Below, piece by piece: positions 8,587 to 20,275 of a DNA stretch of 64,000 nt. Position numbers and translations under genes: made by a program. Positions within the stretch are counted from its first letter, which is position 1. Every line of letters starts with the position of its first letter. This DNA is from Amanita rubescens (taxonomy: Eukaryota > Basidiomycota > Agaricomycetes > Agaricales > Amanitaceae). The stretch lies in NCBI GenBank assembly GCA_015039365.1, contig WION01000004.1:434001-498000 (forward strand). Direction: 5' to 3'. Below the pieces are notes generated by a model. The model was not told where the DNA came from. It saw nothing but the letters and a program-made list of their open reading frames with translations, and ran no database searches.

Positions 8587-11026
8587 ATGGACTCAGAAGA
8601 GGCAAGAGGCAATGCTGCAACCTCATTCGCGACCGGCAAGTTCGCCTACGTTCACCGCACCATCATGGCACCCTTTGGCCACAAGAGCACAGATTCAACA
8701 CGCATCCTCTCGGATTGTACGGCATACTCTCCTTCTGAATGACTACTAACCGTAAATAATTTCTCGTTCGCAGTGGCACCCGTCATCATGACCCCCCGAA
8801 TGATCAATTCCGCCTCGGCCATTTCATCGAGACAACGGACCCGCGTCTCAGACAGCTCAAGTCGCATTGATTTTGCTTCAATCGGTCGCGCACCCCTCCG
8901 CCTTACTTTGAGCTCGCACAGAGTCACCTCACGCGACCTACAAATAATCGAGGCTGCAGAGGAACTCTTGGAGGCAGAAATACCCGAACCCGATGGTATT
9001 GTCACCAATGTCAGTCTCCTCCGCGGATTCAATGCTACCATCCCCAGCGCCGATCAGAACCGAGCTAGAAGGCGTCAGATGAGGTCTGTTGACACTCCAA
9101 GACTCGGTTTGAAAAGGCTCGGTATGACTGCAAGAGGTATGATCACGGAGGATGACGTCGGTAGCGAAGAAGATGTTGTCGTCGTCTCCGAGTCTGTTGG
9201 GAAGGGGAAGAGACGCGGTAGAGAAAGTTTGAGCACAGCAAAGAAGCTGGGAAAGGATGAATTGAACCGCCAGGCAACGGAAATTGCACGAGACAAGGAG
9301 AACATCCACGTCCGCAGGGTATGTACGCGTAGTCAATCCAAGTCTGTGATCTAACTGGCTTCTAGAGTCTCGTAAACAGCGAAATAGACGAAATTACACA
9401 TAAAATACGGGCTTTGGATGAGATTAGGGCCAAGTTGGAGGATGATTTATTACGGCTGCAGGAAGACGAGTTGGAACTGGATGCGGAACGTACGTGGCTC
9501 TAATTGCCCACAATACCGAGCTTATTTTATACAGTGGAGGGAGTCAAGGAACGACTCGCATTTGAGCAGCCGTCAACCAAGGACCAGCATCTCACCTCAA
9601 GTTCACGGCGGAAGAAAGGTATGTCGACATTGCGTTGTTTACGCACAACCAGTCACTGTATTATCAGGACCTGCATTCTTGCCATCGGAGCACGACGAGC
9701 TACCGCCAGGCGTTGCCTTCATGGTATGTCCGCTCTAACGGGAATAGCCCATGGATTAATTTTGAAAATTCAAGACGCTTGAGAGTCACGCGACACCCGT
9801 TACAGCACTCGACTTTTCCGAGCCTTATGGTACTCTAGTCAGCGCCTCTCAGGAAGATTGCCAACCTCGTGTATGGGATCTGCTGTCTGGATCGGAAATC
9901 GGCCGCCTTTCTGGTCACAGTAGTACAGTCAAGTGCCTACAGGTTGAAGGTCTTTTTTGTGTCACTGGAGGGGAAGATGGTACTGCCCGGCTATGGGATC
10001 TACAAAAAGTTACTGATGACAGCGCTTGGGGCGATGATCTGGTCAGCCTCAGCGAAGAGGAGGATACCAGCGAACCCAGGGCCGTCAAAGATGACACTTG
10101 TGTGCGCCTTCTCGAAGGACATACTCAGGCCGTCACAGCACTTTATTTTGAAGATGACTGCTTGGCATGTTGTTTCTCCCCTTGACATCGACGTCAGTAT
10201 AACTTTTCCTAGGTGACAGGTGCATCGGACAAAACTTTACGTCAATGGGATCTCAATACTGGTCAATGTGTAATGACCATGGACATTCTATGGGCCATTT
10301 CACATCCACATACCGCCAATGTAGGGTCATCAATAATTAACCCTCTATTTCCTGGGGCTGTCGCTGCTGACGGACATTTCGCCGTGCCAATGCCTACTTA
10401 TGCCGATGGTAGCTGGGATATGTACGAGGACTACGTTGGAGGAGTGCAGTTTTGGGGTTATGGGCTTGTCAGCGGAAGCGGTGATGGTGCCGTCCGAATG
10501 TGGGACAGTAAGTAAACCCTCGACGCTATCCACCCTCATCAAACCTGATGAGCTTCCGTCAGTGCGTACTGGCCAGGCTCATAGGACACTATTGGGACAC
10601 ACGGGGCCGGTTACATGTCTTCAATTCGACGAAATCCACATCGTGAGTGGTAGTCTTGATAAAACAGTTCGGGCAAGTACCTTTCGCGTTTTTGTCTCTG
10701 TATCTCCTGACGTTCAGACAGGTTTGGGACCTCCGCTCCGGCGGAACATTCCAGACTATCAAATACGATCATGCCGTGACTGCATTGCAGTTCGACACGC
10801 GAAAAATAGTGGCAGCTACAGGCGAGAATGGCATCAAGGTAAGTTCAGACTCTTGATCAGCATAACCCTTGATGAAACCCGTGACAAGGTGTACAATCGC
10901 ACTAGTATGCAGCAGTCAACGCTCCTGACGAATGGCCACACCAAGCCGGTTGAAAGGCTACGTTATATGGATCGCTACCTCGTTTCTGGCGGAAGAGATT
11001 CTACCGTGAAAATCTGGTCGTTATAA
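8587..11026 (+). CDS. MDV1: Mdv1/Caf4-type WD40 mitochondrial division protein
   Basis: Adaptor that links the outer-membrane anchor Fis1 to the dynamin GTPase in mitochondrial fission. The N-terminal half ([37 protein letters not shown]) and a coiled coil ([23 protein letters not shown]) precede a WD40 propeller of about seven blades: [117 protein letters not shown] and the final [14 protein letters not shown]. The layout coiled coil plus propeller and the RQWDL/MRTGQ segments match Mdv1. Start at 8587 gives the frame that splices into the long second exon; an upstream in-frame extension is not excluded. Confidence 0.85.
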
Positions 11027-11220
11027 CGGTTCTGTCTGATACTTCGCATCCTGCATTACCGATAACTTATCAATGTATACTACCTACACGGCAACTAATC
11101 AGCACAAGTCTTTCTTTTGGCGGTGTACAAGCGTCACGATCGCGTTCCGATCACATGTTTTGTGACAGTCGCGTAACTTGATCGGTTGAACTTGAACAAA
11201 GTTGGTAAGTAGTATATCGA

Positions 11221-13070
11221 ATGGCCACCAGTATAGACCAGTAAGCCAAACTTCACCGCCAGCAGGTATCCCAGCCTTACTCTTGGCTAGATCAGTCGCG
11301 CGAAATGCCACATCGCTCACGTCCCTTGATATTATCGAGCTTTCCGAAGATGACGAGGACAAGTACGGAACCCCGAACTTACGCACACACTGATACGAAC
11401 CTGAGTACTGCAGCGTTATTGACCTGACATTATCCCAAAGCGATCACGAGAGGGAAAACACGTCCCGGCTTGTGGATAGGCAAGCACAGGATTTGGGCGC
11501 CCACGACTTGAAAGTCTAACCTTTTTCAGTGCAAGCCGCTCTGCGCGCAAATCGGGCGAGGGTACACATGAAACCGGAAATCCATTCGGTACAAAATTCT
11601 AAAGCTCGGCTAACAAATTCTCATAATACACAACAATTTATCAAAGATGCGAAAAAGCTTAGTAAACCACCGCCCTTGAAAACCCCGGTATCCATAGAAC
11701 CTCTTTACGTTGATGATGATGAAAGTGAACCTGAAAATCGGATGGGGAATGATGATGATGATGATGCCATACTTGTTTTGTAAGTGTATGAAGATTGAGT
11801 TTTTGTATTGGCAAAGTACCCATTCAATGCGGGGCAGGGATGAATCAAGATCAGCCAGAAAGCCTATTGCAAGAAGTCCCATTCCCACCGAAATCTTGGA
11901 ACGCAAAAAAGGCGCAGATGACGAAAAGCAATGTCGTGCGTACGAGTTAGCCATCACCGCATGCGACTAACATTAGGTATGACAAGTTCCTAAACGGAAA
12001 TCGAGGAAAGCCAACGCGGCTCGGGAGAGAGAAAAAAGGGAAAGATATGCAGAAGACTTGTTTTCCGAGCTGAACGAGGAGGTTTTCAAGAGCAGCTTGC
12101 CAAAGGAGACAAAATTGACATGGAACAAACGTCTTTTGACAACAGCTGGGAGAGCGAGCTGGCGGAGGTAACCATTCTTGAGTTCAACCATCTGTTTTTT
12201 CCTTTTTCTGATGTGATGGCCACCCAGGAATAAAGAAGGTCTCCACTATGCAGAAATTGAATTATCAGAGAAGATATTAGATTGTAAGGGTACGCGGCGT
12301 ATACACTGGAGAGCGTTCCTGTACTCAGCTAATTTTCAATACTAGAAAGGATCGGAAATACACTATCCCACGAGATGTGCCATCTAGCAACATGGATTAT
12401 TGATGCGGACCCAAAGCAGGCTCACGGAAGGCTATTCAAGCGGTGGTAACTACGTGACAATTCCTTTAATGATTAGAATCTGTTTTACCCTTTATTCAGG
12501 GCTTCAAAGGTAATGAAGAAACGCCCTGAAATTGAGATTACCGTAAGTCGTCGTCGTCATATATTCAAGACTCACAGCAACAGCCGCTAACTGTTTTAAG
12601 ACACGACACAACTACGAAATTTCGTATCCTTACCAATGGAGTAAGTGTGCAATTTTCTTTCGGACCCATTCACTCAACCTTTGCTAGAATGCCAAAAATG
12701 TGCCAAAATGTACGTGACTATATGAATTTCGCTGTATTTGACTCAGGCCTCACCACGGTGACGCTAGCTATGGACGATTCAGCAAATCAATCCGGCCCGA
12801 TGAATGTGGTGAGTTAGATCCGTTTTGAAACGCCGTTCTGCTCTAATGTCGAGAATAGTATGTGGCGCATGCAAAGAGGGAAGACTCGTGCCCCTTTTCA
12901 CAGCACCGCAGACGTCACAAGGTACGTCCACTGGGAACGAAACGGCAGCTGTGGAGCCAAAAGCATCCCCTTCCAATGCGGTTACTCCAAGCGGAGGCGA
13001 TGGTGTGATAGACTCAGAATCTGAAGTAGAACTATTATTAACGACCCTGCGAAATGTAACTCTACAGTAG
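11221..13070 (+). CDS. SprT-domain metalloprotease with SUMO-interacting motifs (GCNA-like)
   Basis: SprT-family DNA-protein-crosslink protease, similar to GCNA/ACRC. The acidic N-terminal half carries SUMO-interacting-type motifs (DIIELSEDDED; VIDLTLSQ; an Asp-rich run before AILVL). The SprT domain begins LTWNKRLLTTAGRA, continues AEIELSEKILD and the zinc site LSHEMCHLATWIID (HExxH) with AHGRLFKRWA, then RHNYEISYPYQWKCQKC and a second zinc pair CGACKEGRLVPLF. About ten exons. The splice into the exon starting near 11530 needs an unusual donor, so that junction is uncertain. Expected role: SUMO-guided removal of trapped proteins, including topoisomerase, from DNA. Converges on the P450 gene. 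Confidence 0.8.
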
Positions 13071-13147
13071 CTATAGTACAGATACCCTAAAATGTCCTGT
13101 TAACCCTGTAATAATAAGCAATACATTAAAATACATGTTAGGCTTGT

Positions 13148-15159
13148 TCAACGGTGTCGATATTCTTGGACAAGAGTAGGCAATCTAGTCCCCAGGTCCC
13201 ACTGGTCAATTACATACGGCCTCGTCAAGATGGCGTTGAACTTGGCTATCTGGATGTCCGGATCTGGGGTAAAGACGAAACACGGTATTAATATGGCCAG
13301 AAATATCTTGATTTCGGCAAGCGTAAATTTGTACCCTAGACAAGAATGCGGTCCGAAACCGAATGTCATGAGGTTACCTAGGCCTGGATGCAGAGGTGAT
13401 TGCGCATTTTTGGGAAGAGATGACCACCGGTCGGGACTAACATGTTCAGATTGAGAAGGTTCACACATCATGCGAGCGACTTACTCAAATTCCTGAGCTG
13501 TTGGGCCCCAGATATCTGATGAATAATTAAGGCCTTCGATAGGTATATGCACATAGCTTCCTTTGCGAATAGTGATGTGTCCACCTTTCGGGATGACTGT
13601 GCCATCCCGCAGTGTAATGGGTTCAGATACTGGTATACGATCGTCTTCAATTGCAACGCGAATTGTGCCGTGCACTGGAGGGCACAGTCGTAGGGTTTCT
13701 CGCACGACGGCATCCAGGTACGGAAGCGCGTCAATCATTCCCCAATAATTTTCCAGCTTTTCGAGAGTCAACTCTTCAGAAAGGTCCTTTAGCGAACCGC
13801 AGAGAAGTTCTTCTCTGAGTCGTGTTTGGATTTTAGGATTCTTAGATAAGAGATGAAGACACCATGAAATGGCGAGTGCTACGCTGTCAGATCCAGCGTG
13901 AAGAAAGGTTGAGCATTGGTCCAGTAGCTCGGCGTCAGATAGTCGTTTTGATTCATCGGTGGACAAATTAGCTTTGACTAGTGGACGTCAGCCTTAAAAG
14001 CGCGCTTTGTACATAGGCACATACTCAACAAATTCAAAATATCTTTTCGCCCAGTTTCATCCTTTTGACTTTGCAATGCCTCATTCTTCTTCCTGGCAAT
14101 GAGTCTGCTTCCAGCCCTGTTAATTGCGCGTAGACTTTCATCAGTTACACGGACATCTTTCCTAGGCTAAACTACTGAGCGGGACAGTTAATCTTTTGAC
14201 GCGAGAGCTACTCACAAAGATGTGTTGAAGTATCGGAAAGTACAACTCTAGGAGGCCGCGAACACCAGGGCCTTTGTCTGTCACGGAAAACATGCGACGG
14301 TACGCTAGATACACCTCTTCCGATTCGTCTTTCAGTGCATGAAAACGGTAGTCGAACCCCGCAAGTCCTATAACATCGAAAGCGGCACGAGAAGCCCAAT
14401 GAGCAATGTCAATAGAAAATGTTGGAGCTTCTGGGCAAGTGGATCGATCACGTTGGTCTTTACTCCTCGCAGCCTGAATGAGGGAACGCCAACAATCGCA
14501 AAGTTCGTTCGCCTTTTGAAAGAAGATCGGGGCGACTCGTTTCACAGTCTGAGATGAGAAGGCAGGGCCAAGCAATCGGCGTTGCTTCCGATGCTCTTCG
14601 CCTTCCATGGAAAAGATACCTGATAATGAAGGTCGGCACGCGAGTAGAGGTACCAACACAGTGCAAACCTCGTCCAATGAGCCGCGTCAGGAATGCCCTT
14701 GTCTGCCATGGCTTCTCGTACATGGGCGAATTGAGAACGTGAGATATAACGCGAAAATCAAACGAGAGTAGACGATAATCGTGCTACACCGGCACTGAGC
14801 TCCTGTACATCCATTATTCGAAACACATCTCACCTTTCCGAAGCCATGGAATCTAAACGTCTTGCCGTATATCGCTACCCAGTTTTCGTGAGTATCTATG
14901 CTGTATTTTGGGCTTGAAAAAAAGCCAAATCAACGGGCGTCTTAGAGATGGAAAAGGAAACCACACACTCCATTAATTGACGGAAATGATTTTGGAATCG
15001 AGTGGCGTCGGGGCCAGGGAGCAGTCGCAATGGATCGGAAAGTGGGTATATAAATACCATGTGTACAAATCTCCAAGCAGCTCTGCTGAGGAGAATTGCG
15101 CAGACAACCGCAGCTGTCTTGAGCGGGACCAAGATACAGAAAGACAGTAAACCAGCCAT
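13148..15159 (-). CDS. cytochrome P450 monooxygenase
   Basis: Membrane-anchored haem monooxygenase. The N-terminus has a hydrophobic anchor (LLSFCILVPLKTAAVVCAIL) and a proline-rich hinge DPLRLLPGP. Then YGKTFRFHGFG, SPMYEKPWQTRAFL, GEEHRKQRRLLGPAFS (C-helix WxxxR region, here HRKQR), the I-helix HAGSDSVALAISW, the K-helix ExxR in VRETLRLCPP, the PERF region SPDRW and the haem loop FGFGPHSCLGYKFTLAE. His replaces the usual Arg at FxxGxRxCxG, a common variant in fungal P450s. All key residues are present, so it looks functional. Probably a CYP5144/CYP512-type basidiomycete P450, substrate unknown. No biosynthetic partner genes are nearby. Confidence 0.88.
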
Positions 15160-15392
15160 GGGCGGTCATACTACGGTCTCCAATGACTTTATTACATTGC
15201 CGTAAATCAAACAACGACTTCCAAATCGGGGATAACCCAGTTTGTTGGGCACGGCATTTACCGACCTGCAACTGCACAGTTTATGTAAACAATCCTGGCT
15301 ACCAACGAACGACGACGGTGACCACATTCATCAGAAGGTAAGCAATTTCAAGTTGTGATCATATAGTCCTTACAACAACTTTTAAAGAAAAA

Positions 15393-15668
15393 ATGACACA
15401 CGACGCAGTTTGGTATAGTCGTCCAAGAAAATTCGGAAAGGGCAGTCGCGGGTGGTGAGTGGTACATTTACCTCTGACGAGTAATTGGTGGAAATCTCTT
15501 CAACTAGCCGGCTTTGTGCGCACCAAGCGGGTCTCATTCGTAAATACGGCCTTGACCTCTGCCGTCAATGTTTCCGAGAAAAATCAGCCGCCATTGGATT
15601 CGTGAAGGTGATTCTATATTATACATTTCGTCTGAATTTTAACTAACGGGAGACCCAAGAATCGGTGA
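15393..15668 (+). CDS. RPS29: ribosomal protein uS14 (40S S29)
   Basis: Small zinc-binding protein of the 40S subunit head. Three exons give 56 aa, the standard length: [20 protein letters not shown], then [19 protein letters not shown] and [17 protein letters not shown]. The four cysteines (CRLC and CRQC) form the zinc site. The last intron leaves just nine coding bases (AAT CGG TGA) in the final exon. The 5' leader probably contains an intron (GTAAGC near 15340 to TTTAAAG just before the ATG), as is usual for fungal ribosomal protein genes. Confidence 0.95.
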
Positions 15669-16195
15669 AACAATATTAGGATGGCAATTCATGTCTCCAC
15701 TTGTAAACTCCGTCATGGTTGCTATGTACAGGCAGTTCTGAAAACATTATGCCGCCTATGAATGAATATATATATCTTCTCGAGTAAAAATTTTACAACT
15801 CGAAATCACATCGTTTCGAATCCATATCCGAAGAAACCAAATTCCAATGACATTATCAAGTTTATACAGATGCGTTTGAATAAGTACAGAGTGACAGACA
15901 ATAGTCCTGCGACGACGTACTATAAAACAGACAATCGAGTTTTGGGGTCAATGAAAATAGCCTGTACAACTGTTGGATGGTAATTATCGGGGAAAGCAGG
16001 GAAGATAGGGAATATGCCTTAAAAGGATACAGGGAGGTGGTGTATAAAATGGGCTCGACGGCGTTCGCCACCTTCAAAGGGACATGATTGAAACGACTAA
16101 ACAATGTCAAAAATTGAAGATAAGTAGAATAGATCAAAGGTATCAAGCAATGAGAGGTCCATTTTTTTTTGAAGGATCCAAGACGAAGGAGCAAA
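15669..16195. other. intergenic, 3' flanks of RPS29 and PUF gene
   Basis: About 530 bp between convergent stop codons with A/T-rich segments and short open frames on both strands but no recognisable coding content. It probably contains both 3' UTRs and the poly(A) signals. Confidence 0.5.
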
Positions 16196-19100
16196 TTACA
16201 TATAACCGAAAGCCGTCCTTTGATAAGGGTCGTTGAGAGCATTGGCCAGTCCGGCGCCGCCGAAAGGGGTGATGTTTGAAAAAGATCCACGAGAGTATGC
16301 AGAAGTATGTGTAGGGGACAATCCTTGATGAGTAGAGTTGCTTTGCAAGACGTAGCCATCTATAGACTGGGGCTGCAGACCATGCAATCCGGCGCCTACG
16401 TGAGGCTGACCAAAGGAAGTTTGACCCTGAGGCATTGCGTACAAACCGTTTCCGTAAATGTCAGTCAAGGGATTATGAGGAGGTAGGGTCTGCGACATGT
16501 GACGCCCAGCGCTAGGGGGAACATTGAGTCCTTGATTCCCAAGTGACATACTAACAAGTGCGTGTTGGTTGTGATAACTTCCGTAATGATCTGCATGTTC
16601 GCGTTGTAGTTTGTTCTGGATGCGTTTTCCGTAAGGGGTGTTCCTGATAAGTGGAAGAACAGGGCGAATGCCTTCCACGAGAAGGGCTCGCTGGCTAGGG
16701 TCAGAATAGTCGAGAGCCGTCTGACATCATTTGATCAGTAAAAAGGGTCATCGAAACTGCCATCTCCCGAACCTGAACACAGTAGTTGCCATACGAGTCA
16801 CGCAGAAGCTTTTCCAAGCGTGTGCGATTCAAGAATTCGTCTATCAAGAGCTTGCGGGTACTATGCTCTGCGACGCGAACGCACTAGTTGAGAGATCAGC
16901 AGCCTGGACGGCGTTATAGTAGCAGAAGAATTACCTTCTCAATCACATTGGAACTAAACTTTTGCACCGACAATGCGCATACGTTGCCGAAGAATTGACG
17001 GATAATAGCATCGCTAAAACGATTGTCGTTCAGATCAAGGATGTATTGCACCACATAGTTGCCATATGGATCTTGCACTAGCGTTAACGCGTTGTATGTA
17101 ATTTCATTTACAAGTTGAATCCGTTGATGGTCGGAGGCGTGGTCAATGCACCTCTGAAGAACACAGCATCCATGCCGGTGAGTAGCAACTTCTACACAAT
17201 TAGCCGCGACCGCATTATAGATGAACTGAATATAATCAATTTATGAGTGTGGTTCGATTTATGGCCGTAAATACCTGATTATCCTCTGGGGCAAGCTTGT
17301 TGAGACATTTTTGTATGACGTGATTGCCATTGAGATCCTTAATTAGAACGACCACATGTAAACTGAGGGCGACTATAATCGAATGGATCTGAATTCCCAG
17401 TCAATACTCTGACGCAACCGATAACTCCATAACAAACCTGTCTCCGAGTCGACAAAAAGTCGATCATTTTTTGCACTGCACGAGTCCCATGCATGTTAAG
17501 CGATATGCTGACCAGGTCTTGTGCCACAGATTCGCAAATCAAGTTCCGCTGTTCGTCGCTGCAGTATTCCAACAGTTTCTGACAAAGGTAATTGCCGAAA
17601 GGGTCTATAAACCAACCGTGGTTAAAAATGAGCAGAACATTGGTATGGGAACATACCTGTCATAAGATCCGCAAAATGTGCAAATGTTTCTCGGAAGATC
17701 ATATCCCGATGTTCGGCGACACCTTCCTCCAGCTTCTTTTGCAGGTAACGACACCCATGTTGATCTCTGCACAGAGACGGTATTTCTCCTTGAAGATCTT
17801 CGAGGCGGGTACCTGCAAAACGGTTGACTATTGGAAGATGAAATTAGCACACTATTATGATGCTCCAATTCTGACGTACATTCCCGATCTACATCGCCTC
17901 GCTTTTGTTTGGTACTACCTTGAAGTCCATTTAGCTTGTTTTCCGCGGGTGCGCCAGCGCGCACAGGTAGGCCAAGACCATAACGAGTTCCATTGTGGTG
18001 ATAAAGCGCGGTGGAGCCTGTAGTACTGCCGCCAGTATTATGGGGGACAGAGTTACGAGCTGTATGATCGAAGTTGTAACCGAGTGCGCCGTTAAGGGAA
18101 TACATGGGATCCATTCCATAGGATGGCTAAAGCTGTTCAGAGAATGATATCGACAGATGAAAAGCATTACACTCACATCGTCAACACTGGCCGATTGAAG
18201 CGAACCAAAGGCTAAGGAAGATGGATCGTATTGGTCAGTAGAAACACGAGACAACGATGCTTGCAAACCATTACCCCCATCGTTCAGCGAATGTGACCCC
18301 GGCGTAGAAATGCGCCCGCTTAGCAATTGAGGATCCGGGGTCAGGGGAGTTCCTGGGGTCTTCAATAAATGCGCTGCAGCGGCACTGGACAAACCAAGAG
18401 GTGTAGCTGGCACTGAACGCGTCGCTGAGGATAAGCCATCTAATAAACTGTGCGGTGAACCTCTGCGGGAAGAGCCAGGACCCTGCGGGATATGCGGGGA
18501 CACATTGACGGATACCGAACCAGGTGTTTTATCGTCAGTTGGAGTCGATATGGTCAAATTCGGGTTGGTAACAGTACGGCGGTCAGTTCGGGACAAAAGA
18601 CCTTCAGGGCCACGACCTGCAGCTGTAAATTGAGGCCATTCAGATGATTTCTCGCGAGAATCAAGGGTACGGGTCGTAAATTGGCCACGAGGTGATGTCT
18701 GTGATATATGAGCAAGGTCTAACGCCGACGACATTGAAACCTGTCAGACGCATATGAGATCATTCAACATGACATAAGCCTCAAACCTACTTTGGGTCCC
18801 TGTGGTTTGTCATCGTCTGATGTAGGTAAGTTCCGCATGGCGTCTACAGATAGCTGAGCCGCCGTAGGCAACAACATACAAGTAATAACTTACTATGCAT
18901 CTCCTTGTCTAATTGTTCGTCGAGCATCATCCCTGCATTGTACGCACCCGGATGACGCAAACCATCATCTTCTCCGTATCGCACACCTGACAATAGCACA
19001 GAAGCAACCGGATCAGGAGATGCTCTATTTGAATGTTCTCCGACCAAGGCCAGATTTTGCAGATGACTCGCTAACTCTTCGTCATGGCTGCTGGCAGAGG

Positions 19101-19769
19101 TGCGACGACTAGCGGGCATACTCTTGGCTCCAGCCGGCCTAACGAACGACTGCCCGTTGGACACAGGACCACCCAATTCGGACGAGATATTAATAGACGG
19201 TGCATACGTGACAGATTTTCTCTTGTCTGCGACAGACCCAACTGCTTTTGACAAGATTTCAGCATCGGCTGTAAACTGCACACGTCCGGACCGGCTGCCA
19301 GGGTAGACGTCGCCGTTTAGAATGGCATTAACACGTGGAGGAGTCGTCGGAGCGGAAACCGCCAAGTGTTGGATGCCGGTGGGACCACCGTGCAGGTTGA
19401 CATCGTAAGGTAAGGCAAGCAGCTCATGCGCCTGCTTGCGCTCTAGTGCACGCATCTGATCTTCGAAAAGTCTGCGCTGCATTGCTCGCTGGTGTTCGTG
19501 TTCCAGACGCTTCATCTCCACGCGCTGAAGGAGAATGAGAGTCAAAAAACGTGTTGGCAGATAGAATAGTTAGGCGTACAGCTGACATATCTGGCAAATT
19601 AGTTCCCCGCCTCGCAGCCTGGACAGACAAGTGAGAATGGGGTATTAAGGCAATGGTAGAGTGGGCTTACAGAATCAGCAAGGTCCAAGAAAGCAGGTGG
19701 ACTTTGCTTCAGGTCGGTAGAGGGAGGACGATTATCAGTAATAGTAATATTTTCGGAAATGGTATTCAT
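16196..19769 (-). CDS. PUF-family RNA-binding translational repressor (Puf4/Mpt5 class)
   Basis: Sequence-specific 3'-UTR binder that recruits decay and repression factors. The long N-terminal half is low-complexity with a charged helix (RVEMKRLEHEHQRAMQRRLF) and Ser/Pro-rich stretches. The C-terminal PUM-HD shows eight repeats by their core: HGCRYLQ, FGNYLCQ, HGTRAVQ, NGNHVIQ, HGCCVLQ, YGNYVVQ, FSSNVIE, YGNYCVQ. Repeats 6-8 (NY-Q, SN-E, NY-Q) specify the UGU trinucleotide. The HGTRAVQ and HGCCVLQ repeats are typical of the fungal Puf4/Mpt5 group rather than Puf3. The tail is Gly/Ser/Asn-rich, ending RTAFGYM. At least eight exons. Start is the ATG of MNTISENITITDNRPP. Confidence 0.88.
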
Positions 19770-20275
19770 GACAGATTATGTCGACAGGATTTCCACGGAT
19801 GAAAGAAGAAGCGAAGAAGAGGAAAATGGTAGAAAAAACGAAGGCTAATAGCACAGGGAAAATGCTGGAAGCGATGAGTAGCGAAAGGAAGGTGTGACAC
19901 GCGACAAACCTGAAGCCCGTCTAGGAGGGTGATGGTACAAAAGACGAAGTGATGCAACGGCAAAAGCGTCCAAGCTGAGTAGGAGCAGCGGAAGCCTGGG
20001 ACGGCTGAAGGGAGAATATATGGGGTCAGCGAGTAGGCTGGGATGGGCCCTGAACTCTAAACGTCGGCAACGCCCTCCAAATTTTCAACTCCGGTCCCTA
20101 TCATCCTTCAGCCCTTGAAAATCTTTTCTACTTCACATTGCACCCGCCGACCCCGCCCCGTTGCCGCCCCGCAACCGGTTAGAAAAACTGCCAACCCTGT
20201 CCTTCTTTACTGCGCCGTGACCTACCCTTTTTACCCACTCTCTTCGACTTACGTATTTACTTCCTCCGAGTCAAT
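19770..20275. other. promoter/5' UTR of PUF gene and 3' flank of UVRAG-like gene
   Basis: About 500 bp without a gene. Purine-rich (minus strand pyrimidine-rich) stretch at 19790-19870, where the PUF transcript leader is likely to start. A + strand open frame beginning at 20115 is the antisense shadow of the UVRAG-like 3' exon. Confidence 0.5.
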
